Source: Limnochorda pilosa (GTDB lineage: Bacteria > Bacillota > Limnochordia > Limnochordales > Limnochordaceae). Taken from it: 64,000 nucleotides of DNA. The stretch is from contig NZ_AP014924.1 of assembly GCF_001544015.1 (NCBI RefSeq), positions 434,001 to 498,000 of the forward strand, in the 5' to 3' direction. Below the pieces are notes generated by a model. That model was not told where the DNA came from, searched no databases, and was given only the letters and a program-made list of their open reading frames with translations. A program made the position numbers and the translations under genes. Positions 16,280-24,526 of this stretch are shown here, one piece after another (the stretch's first letter is position 1; each line of letters begins with the position of its first letter).

Positions 16280-18894
16280 CGATGCAACCGTCCGAGTGGC
16301 TCGGGTTGCAGCCGCGTCCGGTGGATGCACTGACCCATATCGAGTCGATAAGGGCGCTCGAAGGGAGCGCAGGGATCGAGCTTCTGGGCCGTCTCGCCTC
16401 CGGGCGGGCCGTTCGGTTGCGAATCGAGGCGGCGCGGACAGGCGTGGTCCGCATCCAGTTCGGGCCTGTGGAGCGATACGGCGGGCGCAACGTGCCGAGT
16501 TCGCCAGGCCATGACAGCAAGGTAACGTTTCGGCCCGTGAACGACCCGCCTGGCGCGGAATCTGGACCCTCGGGCTTCGCTGAAATCGCCGACGCCCTGA
16601 AGGGGCCCCACAGATTCACCGCGAACGGGTTACGTCTCACGGTCAGTGGAGATCCCTTTCGTTTACAGATCGAAGAAGCAGTGAGTGGACAGCTGTTTCT
16701 GAAGACCGCCGACGGGGACACGGACGTGATGCTTCGCACACGGGTGCCAGGTTTCGCGTTGCAGCTTCACGCGGAATTACAGGGGGCGCTTCAGACCGAA
16801 CAGGCCGTGATGGGCCTCGCGGTAGGGCCTGATGAAGCCTTCTTCGGCCTTGGTGAACAGTTCGGCCCACTCAACCTGCGCGGGCGCCGAGTGCAACTCC
16901 TGAACCTGGACGCGATGGGAGTGGGAACCGACGCTGCGTACAAGAACGTGCCCTTCGTATTGAGTAGCCGCGGCTACGGTCTATTCTGGAACACCTACGC
17001 TCGCATGGTGCACGACGTCGCCTACCCTCAGACCAGCCTGTACAGCTACCGCGTGGTGAGCGACGAGCCCGTCTTCGACCTGTGGTTCTTCTACGGCCCC
17101 AGTCCCGGCGAGGTTCTCCGTCGCTACACGGAGTTGACGGGTCGACCCGAAGTGCCGCCCCTTTGGGCTTTTGGGTTATGGATGTCTCGCTGCTGGTACG
17201 AGACTCAGGAAGAGGTCGAGACGGTAGCCGCTCGAATGAAGGCCGAGAGACTCCCCTGCGATGTGCTTGTACTGGACGGGCGGGCATGGCTCGATCTGAG
17301 GACGCGCTGCGACTTCCAGTTCGATCGCACGCGCTACCCAGAACCGGAAAGTCTCGTCGCGGACTTGCGAGCGCTCGGAATCCGGGTTTGCCTCTGGGAA
17401 TACCCCTATGTCTCTGTACACAGCCGACTGTTCCCCGAGGCAGCGTCCAAAGGGTATCTGCTTCGAGACTCCTCAGGTAAGCCGTATATGATCCATTTCC
17501 CTAAGGAAGCGTTTAACCAGCAGCTGACAGCTTTCCCGGACAGCGGGATCGTGGACTTCACCAACCCCGAGGCGGTCCAGTGGTACCAGGAGCTACACCG
17601 TCCGCTCTTTCAAATGGGAGTCTCAGTTTTCAAAACAGACTTCGGCGAGCAGGTGCCGCCCGATGCGGTGGCCTCGAACGGGCTCACGGGAAGCGCGCTG
17701 CACAATGCATACGCCTTGCTTTACAATGAGGCCGTCTACGAGGCCACGCGAAGGTTCACCGGTGAGCCGGTAGTTTGGGCGCGATCCGGTTGGGCGTGCT
17801 CTCAGCGATTCCCGATCCACTGGGGCGGCGACCCCCCTGCAACGTGGGACGGCTTAGCCGCCACGATACGGGGCGGACTCTCCCTCAGCCTTTCGGGCTT
17901 CTCTTACTGGAGTCACGACATCGGGGGCTTTTACGGTCCCAAGCCGTCACAGGAACTCTACATTCGGTGGACCCAATTCGGCGTGTTCAGTCCGTTCGCT
18001 CGTTTCCACGGAACAACACCCCGAGAACCATGGTATTACGGTGAGGAAGCCATGTCCATCTTTCGCAAGTACGCGAAGATACGCTACCGCTTAATCCCGT
18101 ACTTGGTTGCTGCAGCGTGGGAGAGTAACCGTTCCGGGCTGCCGATGATGCGAGCCGTGATTCTTGAGGCGCCAGACCAGGAGGTGGCCAAGAGTGCTGA
18201 CCTTGAATACCTACTCGGCTCGGACCTCCTGGTGGCTCCGCTGACCCGGCCCGGAGGAGCGCGGCGGGTGTATCTTCCACCGGGCACGTGGATCGACGTG
18301 TGGGAGGGGAGGATACATCGCGGGCCCACACATATCGACGTCGTGGTGCCGCTCGACCGGATCCCCGTGTTTGCCAGAGGGGAGTCTGTCATCCCGCTGG
18401 GTAGGGGTGCCATTGGAGAGGAGATCCCCCACGTCGGGGAAGCGACGTGGAAGCCGGTCCGCCTGGAGTATTTCGCCGATCCCCAAACGCAATCAGGCGA
18501 CGCAAGCGTGGAGGTGTGGGCAGCCCTGGCAACATCAGTATCGGAGCGTTTCAGCGGGGAAGCCGCCAACGATCGTGTATCTGTCCCAGTACGGTATCAC
18601 CTGAAGCGTGACGGCTCAACATTGTCTCTCTGGCAAACTGGGACCGATCCGTGGACTGGATGGCTGCGCTGGCATGGGATCGACGTGGAGAAGGTAGAGC
18701 GCGTTTGGGTCAATGGTCAAGCCTGCCCGCGGATGGATCCATTCGATCCTGGAGCAAGCCTATTTGACCTCGAAGCAGGCAAGGAGGGTAGCGGTGTCGG
18801 GTGGCACAGAAAAGGACGGGTCCTTTCGATTCCCGTGCACATCCTACCTGGCGGTGTGATCTGTCACGTCGAAGTGGCATTGGCTGCGAACTGA
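16276..18894 (+). CDS. GH31 alpha-glycosidase (YicI-like)
   Basis: This 872-residue protein starts at ATG 16276, overlapping the isomerase stop. Family 31 features are clear: nucleophile D455 in VFKTDFGEQVP and acid/base D519 in IHWGGDPP, plus SGFSYWSHDIGGF and FARFHG. The KTDFGE motif resembles the alpha-xylosidase YicI more than the sulfoquinovosidase YihQ, which has an ADFGE motif. However, the stretch that follows the LDG motif contains several arginines (GRAWLDLRTRCDFQ), unlike the YicI pocket. Without a signal peptide it should act in the cytoplasm on an imported alpha-glycoside. The C-terminal 200 residues form the usual beta-sandwich domains. Codon use is clearly less GC-rich than in the flanking regions. 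Confidence 0.9.
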   Translation: MTMQPSEWLGLQPRPVDALTHIESIRALEGSAGIELLGRLASGRAVRLRIEAARTGVVRIQFGPVERYGGRNVPSSPGHDSKVTFRPVNDPPGAESGPSGFAEIADALKGPHRFTANGLRLTVSGDPFRLQIEEAVSGQLFLKTADGDTDVMLRTRVPGFALQLHAELQGALQTEQAVMGLAVGPDEAFFGLGEQFGPLNLRGRRVQLLNLDAMGVGTDAAYKNVPFVLSSRGYGLFWNTYARMVHDVAYPQTSLYSYRVVSDEPVFDLWFFYGPSPGEVLRRYTELTGRPEVPPLWAFGLWMSRCWYETQEEVETVAARMKAERLPCDVLVLDGRAWLDLRTRCDFQFDRTRYPEPESLVADLRALGIRVCLWEYPYVSVHSRLFPEAASKGYLLRDSSGKPYMIHFPKEAFNQQLTAFPDSGIVDFTNPEAVQWYQELHRPLFQMGVSVFKTDFGEQVPPDAVASNGLTGSALHNAYALLYNEAVYEATRRFTGEPVVWARSGWACSQRFPIHWGGDPPATWDGLAATIRGGLSLSLSGFSYWSHDIGGFYGPKPSQELYIRWTQFGVFSPFARFHGTTPREPWYYGEEAMSIFRKYAKIRYRLIPYLVAAAWESNRSGLPMMRAVILEAPDQEVAKSADLEYLLGSDLLVAPLTRPGGARRVYLPPGTWIDVWEGRIHRGPTHIDVVVPLDRIPVFARGESVIPLGRGAIGEEIPHVGEATWKPVRLEYFADPQTQSGDASVEVWAALATSVSERFSGEAANDRVSVPVRYHLKRDGSTLSLWQTGTDPWTGWLRWHGIDVEKVERVWVNGQACPRMDPFDPGASLFDLEAGKEGSGVGWHRKGRVLSIPVHILPGGVICHVEVALAAN

Positions 18895-18943
18895 ACGCCG
18901 CGAAACGGTTCGTGTCAGCAACGGATAGCAGAGAGGTGAGAAC

Positions 18944-19609
18944 ATGGAGTTGTTCTTGGATACAGCGCAGGTGGATGAGATCCGGGAGGCAAGAGATTGG
19001 GGAGTCCTGGATGGCGTCACCACCAATCCGTCACACGTGGCTGCTTCTGGGCGGCCATTCCTAGAGGTGGTACGCGAGATCTGCGCCCTGGTCGACGGTC
19101 CGGTCAGTGCCGAGGTGACTGCAACCCTGGCCGACGAGATGATGGAGCAAGGCCGACTGCTTTCGCGGGTTGCGCCGAACGTGGTGGTAAAGGTACCGGC
19201 CACCAGAGAGGGCATCAAGGCGATAAGGCAGTTCTCGGACGAAGGGATCAGTACAAATGCTACCCTGGTCTTCACCCCTGCTCAAGCGCTGTTGGCTGCC
19301 AAGGCAGGCGCTACGTACGTGAGTCCGTTTGTTGGAAGGCTTGACGCCATCCAGCACCACGGAATGGAACTGGTCGAGCAGATCCGCCGTATCCATGACA
19401 ACTACTCATTCCCAACGAAACTACTGGTGGCGGCGGTGCGCCATCCCGATCACGTGGTGGAGGCGGCGCTGATTGGTGCAGATGCCGCCACCTTGCGCTT
19501 AGATGTTCTTCGGTCTCTCTACGAACATCCGCTTGTCAATATAGGATTGCAACAGTTTCTAGATGACTGGGCTCGCATCCCGAATGCGTTTCGACGGTAT
19601 GAATTGTGA
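18944..19609 (+). CDS. Fructose-6-phosphate aldolase/transaldolase-family enzyme (candidate sulfofructose transaldolase)
   Basis: This 221-residue protein starts at ATG 18944 behind GAGGTG. It belongs to the short TalC/FSA transaldolases: GVTTNPS near the start, the Schiff-base lysine K83 in NVVVKVPAT, then STNATLVFTPAQALLAAKAG and YVSPFVGRLD. Such enzymes cleave or transfer a dihydroxyacetone unit from a ketose. It is the last gene of the operon, 49 bp after the GH31 gene. In the sulfo-transaldolase pathway the equivalent enzyme converts sulfofructose and glyceraldehyde-3-phosphate to sulfolactaldehyde and fructose-6-phosphate. A generic transaldolase role is the alternative. Confidence 0.88.
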   Translation: MELFLDTAQVDEIREARDWGVLDGVTTNPSHVAASGRPFLEVVREICALVDGPVSAEVTATLADEMMEQGRLLSRVAPNVVVKVPATREGIKAIRQFSDEGISTNATLVFTPAQALLAAKAGATYVSPFVGRLDAIQHHGMELVEQIRRIHDNYSFPTKLLVAAVRHPDHVVEAALIGADAATLRLDVLRSLYEHPLVNIGLQQFLDDWARIPNAFRRYEL

Positions 19610-19639
19610 ACTGCCCCGTTGTCAAGAAGTGGTGTCAGT

Positions 19640-20150
19640 AGTGCTGACGTGGCCGACGTCTTCCTGGTCTTCGCTCGGCGGTCGCCCGGACGGGACCCCC
19701 TGAGATCAGCGCCTTCATGGTGGAACGGAGCATGCCCGGGCTGGAGACGGAGACCCTCCACCACAAGCTGGGCGTTCGGGCGGGGAACACGGGCGGCATC
19801 CACCTGCGGGAGGTGCGGGTGCCCGCCTCGCACCTGCTGGGCGAGGAGGGCGAGCGCTTCAAGATCGCTATGTCGGCCCTGGACAACGGTCGCCTCACGG
19901 TGGCGGCGGGGGTGACGGGCACGGCGCGGGTCTGCCTAGAGGAGAGCGTGCGGTACGCGAAGGAGCGGGAGACCTTCGGCAAGCCCATAGCCGAGCACCA
20001 GCTCGTGCAGCAGATGATGGCCCGCATCGCCGAGGGCTATGAGAGTAGCCGCCTCCTTTACTCCTGGGCGGTTTGACTCAAGAACCAGGGGAAGCGCTGC
20101 ACCCGGGAGACGTCGCTGGCCGAGCTCCACGCCTGCGATGTAGGTTTCCA
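19640..20150 (+). pseudogene. Acyl-CoA dehydrogenase remnant
   Basis: Only the middle of an acyl-CoA dehydrogenase is left. A first piece (DVFLVFA) lies in one frame near 19650, then a frameshift leads to an open stretch from 19717 with FMVERSMPGLE, HKLGVRAGNTGGIH and YAKERETFGKPIAEHQLVQ. A TGA at 20073-20075 interrupts the expected LLYSWAV-LKNQGKR, after which the same frame continues with TRETSLAELHACD to about 20150. The N-terminal and C-terminal parts are missing. It begins about 30 bases after the sugar operon and resumes the very GC-rich composition, so the operon may have been inserted next to it or disrupted it. Confidence 0.8.
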
Positions 20151-20730
20151 AGGAGGGGTCCCGAACCCGTGGATAGCACCTTCCGTGACGTCCCTGGCCC
20201 CCCCGCCCCTCGACGCCATCTCGCTCCGAGCCCGATCCCCGCGACGCTCCCTCCGGATTCATGCCAGGCCCGCCCCCACGTCCTCGGGCAAGGCCCAAGG
20301 CGGCAGGGCGCGACCGAGCGGGCGGTCCTCCCGGCTCCCCAGGGATGACCTGGTAGAAAAAGAGGCCCCGTCCGGCGATCTCGATCCACCGGTCGCGGAA
20401 CCTGCATCCCGCACCCTTTGAGCCAGCGGGATTCTCCGGCGGTTTGATTTGGTATGGTCTCAGTTTGCAGTGAGCGGTTCGAAATGGATCTCAGGCCCGA
20501 AACCAGCGAGTCGGACTGGTCTTGTACAGTCGGAAGGCAAATCGCGGACCCCCGATCCCTCAACCATGGTCTTTTTCGGCCGTGAACGGCCTGGTCACGG
20601 CCAGGGGTGCCCCACGGCATGACGCGGGGTGATCGAAGCGTGCAGGCGGGCGTGAGATCGGACAAGCGTGCACGTGCCCAGGATCAAGCAGCGTCCTTCG
20701 TGGCGGAAGAGGGTGGGCTCTTGAAGCGTG
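20151..20730. other. Non-coding stretch between acyl-CoA dehydrogenase remnant and gene
   Basis: I see no gene here. The open frames lack ribosome binding sites and family motifs. Base composition drops around 20430-20530. No hairpin followed by a T-run was found. It is probably decayed coding sequence. Confidence 0.5.
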
Positions 20731-22332
20731 TCAGCCCACCCTCTCCCCGAGGACTTCCTCATCCCTCCCCGCCCACGCGGGGTACTCCTCGCCTACCAGG
20801 AACCGCCGGGCATAGAGGCCAGCCAGCCGGCCGTACCGATCGCCCTGGCTGGCGGCCAGGTCGTAGAGGAGCCCCACCTGGGCGGCGTCAGCCAGGCGGG
20901 TGAGGGCGTGCTTGGCGTACCACTGGGCCTCCTCGGGGGGCAGGGAGGAGAGCCGGTCCACCTCTTGCTCGACGGTCCGGCGGGCCTCGGACGCTTCGGG
21001 CGTGCCGGCCTCCTCCAGCATCGGCACGAGCTCGGCCAGGAAGCTCTCGTGGGCCCGCTTCTTAGCCATCGCCTCCAGCAGGTCCAGGGCCTGGATGTTG
21101 CTCGGTCCCTCCCAGATGGGGGTGATCAGCGCCTCCCGGTGCCAGCGGGCGACCGCGTACTCTTCCAGGAAGCCCAGGCCGCCGAAGAGCTCCATGGCCA
21201 GGCGGGTGCTCTCGGCCGCGTGGTCAGCGGTGCGGTTCTTGGCCAGGTGGGAGAGGAAGCGGGCGTAGTGGTAGTCGGGGGTGTAGGGCGGGCGCTCGTG
21301 CCAGCTCCGGTCGAAGGCGTCCACGGCCCGGAAGGAGAGGGCGAGGCCGGCCGCCTGGCGGACGGCCAGGTCGACCAGGTCCCGGCGGATCAGGGGGTGC
21401 TCCACCAGGGCCTTCCCGAAGGCTGTGCGGTGGCGGACCCGGTAGAGCGCCTCCAGATGGGCCTTCTTGGCGATGCCCATGGCGCCCAGGGCGTTGGCCA
21501 GGCGGGAGGAAGTGAGGATCTCCAGGGTGTAGTAGATGCCCTCCTCGGCCCGGCCGATGAGGAAGGCCTCGGCGTCCGGAAGCTCCACCTCGCCCGAGGG
21601 GACGGCCCGTGTGGCGCTCTTCTCCTTTAGGCGGCGAACGTGGTAGTTGAGGGTGCCGTCCTGCCGGAGCCGGGGCACCAGGAAGAGGGCCAGGCCCTTG
21701 GGTCCCGCCGGGGCGCCCTCGGGCCGGGCGGTGGCGACGGCCAGGTCGGTGAGGCCCGCCCCGCTCGCGAAGTACTTGTCGCCCCCGGAGAGCCGCCAGA
21801 GAGGACCGTCAGGCCGGGCAACGGTCCGGTTCGCCCCCAGGTCGCTGCCGCCCTGGATCTCGGTCATCCAGGTGGCGCCCCAGGCCTCGCCCGAGAGGAG
21901 CCGCTCCTTCCAGCCGGCGTGCTCGGGGGCGTACTTGTGGATCGCGTAGACCACCTGCTGGGTGATGGTGAGGATGCAGTAGAGCCCCGGGTCGCCCAGG
22001 AGGTAGCCCAGCGCGTAGTGGTGGTGCCAGCTCCCGCCCTGGTAGGGAGGACGCATCAGGGGGGCGAGCTCCTGGAGGAGCGCCTCCTGGGCGGGGGAGA
22101 GGCGCACCCGGTCGACGCGGTTCCCGTCCAGGTCGTGCATCACCAGGACGGGCGGCGCCTCCCGGTCCACATGGTAGCCCACCCGGTACGCCTCACCGCC
22201 CATCAGCTCGCCCCAGGCCTGGAGCTGGGGCCGGTGGGCCTCCACGTCGGGCCAGTAGCGCCCAAGCACCGCCTGCAGGTCCTGATCCAGCGTGAAGTGG
22301 TTCTTGCCGTACGCATAGGACTGCAACCTCAC
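20731..22332 (-). CDS. Acyl-CoA dehydrogenase (AidB/ACAD11-like)
   Basis: This 533-residue flavoenzyme starts at GTG 22332, overlapping the thioesterase stop. It has WMTEIQGGSDLGANRTVA (the AidB-type FAD/substrate region), KYFASGAGLTDLAVATARP, the RHRTAFGKAL motif and a C-terminal FGGLGFLEEYAVARWHREA with PIWEGPSNIQALDLL, all typical of the AidB-like group of acyl-CoA dehydrogenases. It is longer than classical members (about 380), as the group is, because of extra N- and C-terminal regions. The order thioesterase then dehydrogenase, downstream of a MerR relic with an intact operator, suggests a fatty-acid or branched-chain acyl-CoA degradation operon. Confidence 0.88.
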   Translation of the reverse strand: MRLQSYAYGKNHFTLDQDLQAVLGRYWPDVEAHRPQLQAWGELMGGEAYRVGYHVDREAPPVLVMHDLDGNRVDRVRLSPAQEALLQELAPLMRPPYQGGSWHHHYALGYLLGDPGLYCILTITQQVVYAIHKYAPEHAGWKERLLSGEAWGATWMTEIQGGSDLGANRTVARPDGPLWRLSGGDKYFASGAGLTDLAVATARPEGAPAGPKGLALFLVPRLRQDGTLNYHVRRLKEKSATRAVPSGEVELPDAEAFLIGRAEEGIYYTLEILTSSRLANALGAMGIAKKAHLEALYRVRHRTAFGKALVEHPLIRRDLVDLAVRQAAGLALSFRAVDAFDRSWHERPPYTPDYHYARFLSHLAKNRTADHAAESTRLAMELFGGLGFLEEYAVARWHREALITPIWEGPSNIQALDLLEAMAKKRAHESFLAELVPMLEEAGTPEASEARRTVEQEVDRLSSLPPEEAQWYAKHALTRLADAAQVGLLYDLAASQGDRYGRLAGLYARRFLVGEEYPAWAGRDEEVLGERVG

Positions 22333-22787
22333 GAGGGGCCACCCTCCCTGACTTCCGGACCGGCGCCGGTGGCGACGATGGTGCCCTGGGCCGTGGCGCA
22401 GAGGGTCTCGTTGCCCTGGCCGTCCACCGCGAAGACGTCGCAGCGGCAGACGGCCTGACGTCTCCCCGCGTGGACGACCGTACCCCGAGCGATCAGACTC
22501 TCGCCCACCGCCGGCCTCAGGTAGTTGATCTTGTACCCGGAGGTCAGGACGCCCGGGCCGAGGACGGTCCCGCCGGCGAAGGTGAGGACGTTGTCGGCGG
22601 CGTAGCTCAGGACGCCGCCGTGGACGAACCCGTTCTGCTGCAGCAGCTCTTCCCGGATGGGGATCCTCAGCACGGCCATACCCGGCGAGAAGGCTTCAAG
22701 GGTCGCGCCGATCAGGAGGCTGAAAGGCTGGGCCGCCAGGACCCGGTGACCCAGGTGCAACAGATCAAGGGGCTCCACGGTTGGCAT
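22329..22787 (-). CDS. PaaI-family hotdog thioesterase
   Basis: This 152-residue protein has the single hotdog domain of PaaI/YdiI-type acyl-CoA thioesterases, with the conserved QNGFVHGGVLSYAADN segment (catalytic Asn, HGG, and acidic residue in the central helix) and TSGYKINYLRPA. It would hydrolyse an acyl-CoA, often an aromatic or short-chain one. Its stop overlaps the start of the acyl-CoA dehydrogenase (GTGA), and its start overlaps the end of the MerR remnant, so the three formed one operon. Confidence 0.85.
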   Translation of the reverse strand: MPTVEPLDLLHLGHRVLAAQPFSLLIGATLEAFSPGMAVLRIPIREELLQQNGFVHGGVLSYAADNVLTFAGGTVLGPGVLTSGYKINYLRPAVGESLIARGTVVHAGRRQAVCRCDVFAVDGQGNETLCATAQGTIVATGAGPEVREGGPS

Positions 22788-23091
22788 GGTCCTCCCGCAA
22801 GTGGGAATCAGGGCCCGTCTTCTCGTCGAGGAGGTGCTGCAGCCCCGCCTCCAGGTCCCGCAGCTCGGAGCGCAGGACCTCCAGGTCGGCGATCTGGGCC
22901 TCCACCTCGGCGATCCGGGCCCGTCCCAGGCGCAGGACCTCCCGGAGCTGGGTCACCTCGGTGCGATCCACGTCGTAGAGGTCCAGCACCTCCCGGATCT
23001 CGGCCAGGGTGAAGCCGAGCCGCCGGCCCATGCGCGACCATCTCCCTGTGGAACCAAGAGTAACTAACGTTGACGTAAGCGTCAATAACAT
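22765..23091 (-). pseudogene. MerR-family regulator, DNA-binding domain deleted
   Basis: From about 23030 downwards the frame encodes the second half of a MerR regulator: RMGRRLGFTLAEIREVLDLYD followed by a long coiled coil ending near LLDEKTG. The N-terminal helix-turn-helix and wing (about 50 residues) are absent; the frame runs straight into the promoter DNA containing the dyad at 23070-23085. A deletion between the start and codon 55 or so is the simplest explanation. The gene heads the thioesterase/acyl-CoA dehydrogenase operon and probably once controlled it, like LiuR-type regulators. Confidence 0.72.
23070..23085. promoter_or_regulatory. Operator-like dyad upstream of the MerR remnant operon
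   Basis: TTGACG-TAAG-CGTCAA is a perfect 6-bp inverted repeat with a 4-base centre. As I recall, it resembles operators of LiuR-type MerR regulators of acyl-CoA degradation (TT-ACG-TAAACGT-AA type). It lies directly before the thioesterase operon on the minus strand. Confidence 0.6.
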
Positions 23092-23158
23092 TCCGAAGGG
23101 AGGCCGCCATGGGTGGCGGCGCCGCGGCTGGCTATGGCTACCCGTTGCCTTCGGGTTC

Positions 23159-23350
23159 CTATGACCTGGGCGGCGTGTCGGGCTGGGTGGGAGGCGCCTC
23201 GCGCGCCCCTGCCTCCTGCGTGGAGCCAGCCCCCAGCTCGGTCGCCAGCGCCTCGGCGTGGCGCGCGATCACCCTCAGCTTGCGCACCAGATCGTTGATG
23301 CTGCTTTCCAGCTCCACCGCGAGCTTCTCCATCCTGGTCTGGCCTGGCAT
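23159..23350 (-). CDS. Small helical protein, unknown function
   Basis: This 63-residue protein starts at ATG 23350 with GGAGGTG seven bases upstream, a convincing ribosome binding site. The middle (KLAVELESSINDLVRKLRVIARHA) would form an amphipathic helix or coiled coil; the C-terminal third is rich in Pro, Ala and Thr and looks disordered. No family is recognised. It lies between the MerR remnant operon and the NuoF-like remnant, both on the same strand. Confidence 0.5.
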   Translation of the reverse strand: MPGQTRMEKLAVELESSINDLVRKLRVIARHAEALATELGAGSTQEAGAREAPPTQPDTPPRS

Positions 23351-23459
23351 TGGCTTCACCTCCAACGGGTCTACTCATGGCTCTATGAACCGACGGCACG
23401 ACGTGGCCTGCGCCGCCAGTCGTGACGAGCTCAGCGGGCGGCCATTCGGAGGCGGAGCC

Positions 23460-23987
23460 CTGGACCTCCAGGGATTCGGGGTCGATGAGGCCGCAGTCCT
23501 GAAGCACCATCCGCTTCTGGAGGCGCATCATCGGGTGCTCGCGGAGGAGCGGCGGCCGCCCGGGGAAGGCGGGCTCGTCGGCTGAGGGCTGGATCGGTGC
23601 CTCGAAGTTGGCCCCTTTGCCCTCGGAACCGTCGGTGACCACGCCCAGCAGCAGGTCGCCGGGGACGATGCCGTGGTCCACGTACTCGTGCAGGATGCGC
23701 TTCAGGTTCCGCTCGTCGCAAGGCCCGAAGGAGAGCCGGGGCCCGCCTGGGAGGCGGACGTCGACGATGGGCTCCCAGCGGCACATGCCGATGCAGCCCA
23801 CCTGCTTCACCACGGCTTCCTGCCCGCGCACCGCCAGCTCCTCGCGCAGGAGCGCCGGGATCCGGTCGGCGCCCGCGGCACGGCCGCACGTACCCGAACC
23901 GACGAAGAACTCGGGCAGGGCCACCTGCAGGCCGCTTGCCGGCGGCGGGGTCTGAAGCAGGCTCCCCTCACGCCGGGACGTGGTCAC
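23460..23987 (-). pseudogene. NuoF/HydB-like diaphorase subunit, C-terminally truncated
   Basis: The frame begins with a thioredoxin-like [2Fe-2S] ferredoxin domain: SGTCGRAAGA and VGCIGMCRWEPIV, the cysteine pattern of NuoF-type subunits of NADH-linked hydrogenases and formate dehydrogenases. It then enters the flavoprotein part with HPMMRLQKRMVLQDCGLIDPE, but homology stops there (about 23460). The NADH-, FMN- and 4Fe4S-binding regions, more than 400 residues, are gone, and the frame continues through unrelated DNA to 23082. The neighbouring NuoE remnant shows that a whole electron-bifurcating or diaphorase module decayed here. Confidence 0.75.
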
Positions 23988-24225
23988 GTTGGCTCCTCCT
24001 CCGGTAACGGGCCAGGATGCGGGGGACCTGCCGGGAGGTCACCCGTCCGAAGACGTCGCCGTCGATGACCAGCGCTGGCCACGCCGTAGGCCTGGGCGAC
24101 GGAGATGCCCGCTTCCCTGCCGCAGCGGACCACTTCTGCGCGGGGAAGGTACCCGTGCTCCTCCTGGACCTGCTACAGCAGAACGATGATCGATGGACGT
24201 CCGTTGCGAGCCGCACCGTCCTCGG
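23968..24225 (-). pseudogene. NuoE-like [2Fe-2S] subunit remnant with internal deletion
   Basis: Read on the minus strand, the stretch first gives an amber stop in the expected LQEVQ segment (IIVLL-stop-QVQEEHGYLPRAEV), then GISVAQAYGVAS, after which about 80 residues with the four iron-sulfur cysteines are missing. The end of the family, VFGRVTSRQVPRILARYR, follows in another frame, and its stop overlaps the start of the NuoF remnant. Two kinds of damage (nonsense and deletion) make this a clear pseudogene. Confidence 0.7.
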
Positions 24226-24526
24226 CGTCAGGCTGGTGGACGGGAATGGGAACGACCTTCAAGACGGGCCGGGTCGATGGTGCAGGGGTCGAATCCTGAG
24301 AGGGAGTTGCCTCCAGGCCCGCGAAAAGAACGCAAGAAACTAGGGCTGCCCGGGACAGATGGCAAAGTTTCCATGATCAAGGCCCGAAGCCTCATCACGA
24401 CCAGCGTGCTCGAGGCGCCGGGCCTCGGGAGCGCCGTTGGCCGGCCGTTCTCTCCGTCCGAGGGATGTGGGGGATTGCTGGGTGGGAGCGGAGAACCGCG
24501 ACAGAAGGCGCCGGGGGGCACCGCAC
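24226..24526. other. Spacer before the poly-gamma-glutamate locus
   Basis: No supported gene. It separates minus-strand remnants from the plus-strand gamma-glutamate genes and so should hold the promoter of the latter, but no convincing -35/-10 pair was recognised. Confidence 0.4.

Noticed and set aside
16276-18894. Naming the GH31 gene as a YihQ sulfoquinovosidase
   Set aside because: The visible motifs (KTDFGE, HWGGD) resemble YicI. I kept the general GH31 call and treated sulfoquinovoside activity only as a hypothesis.
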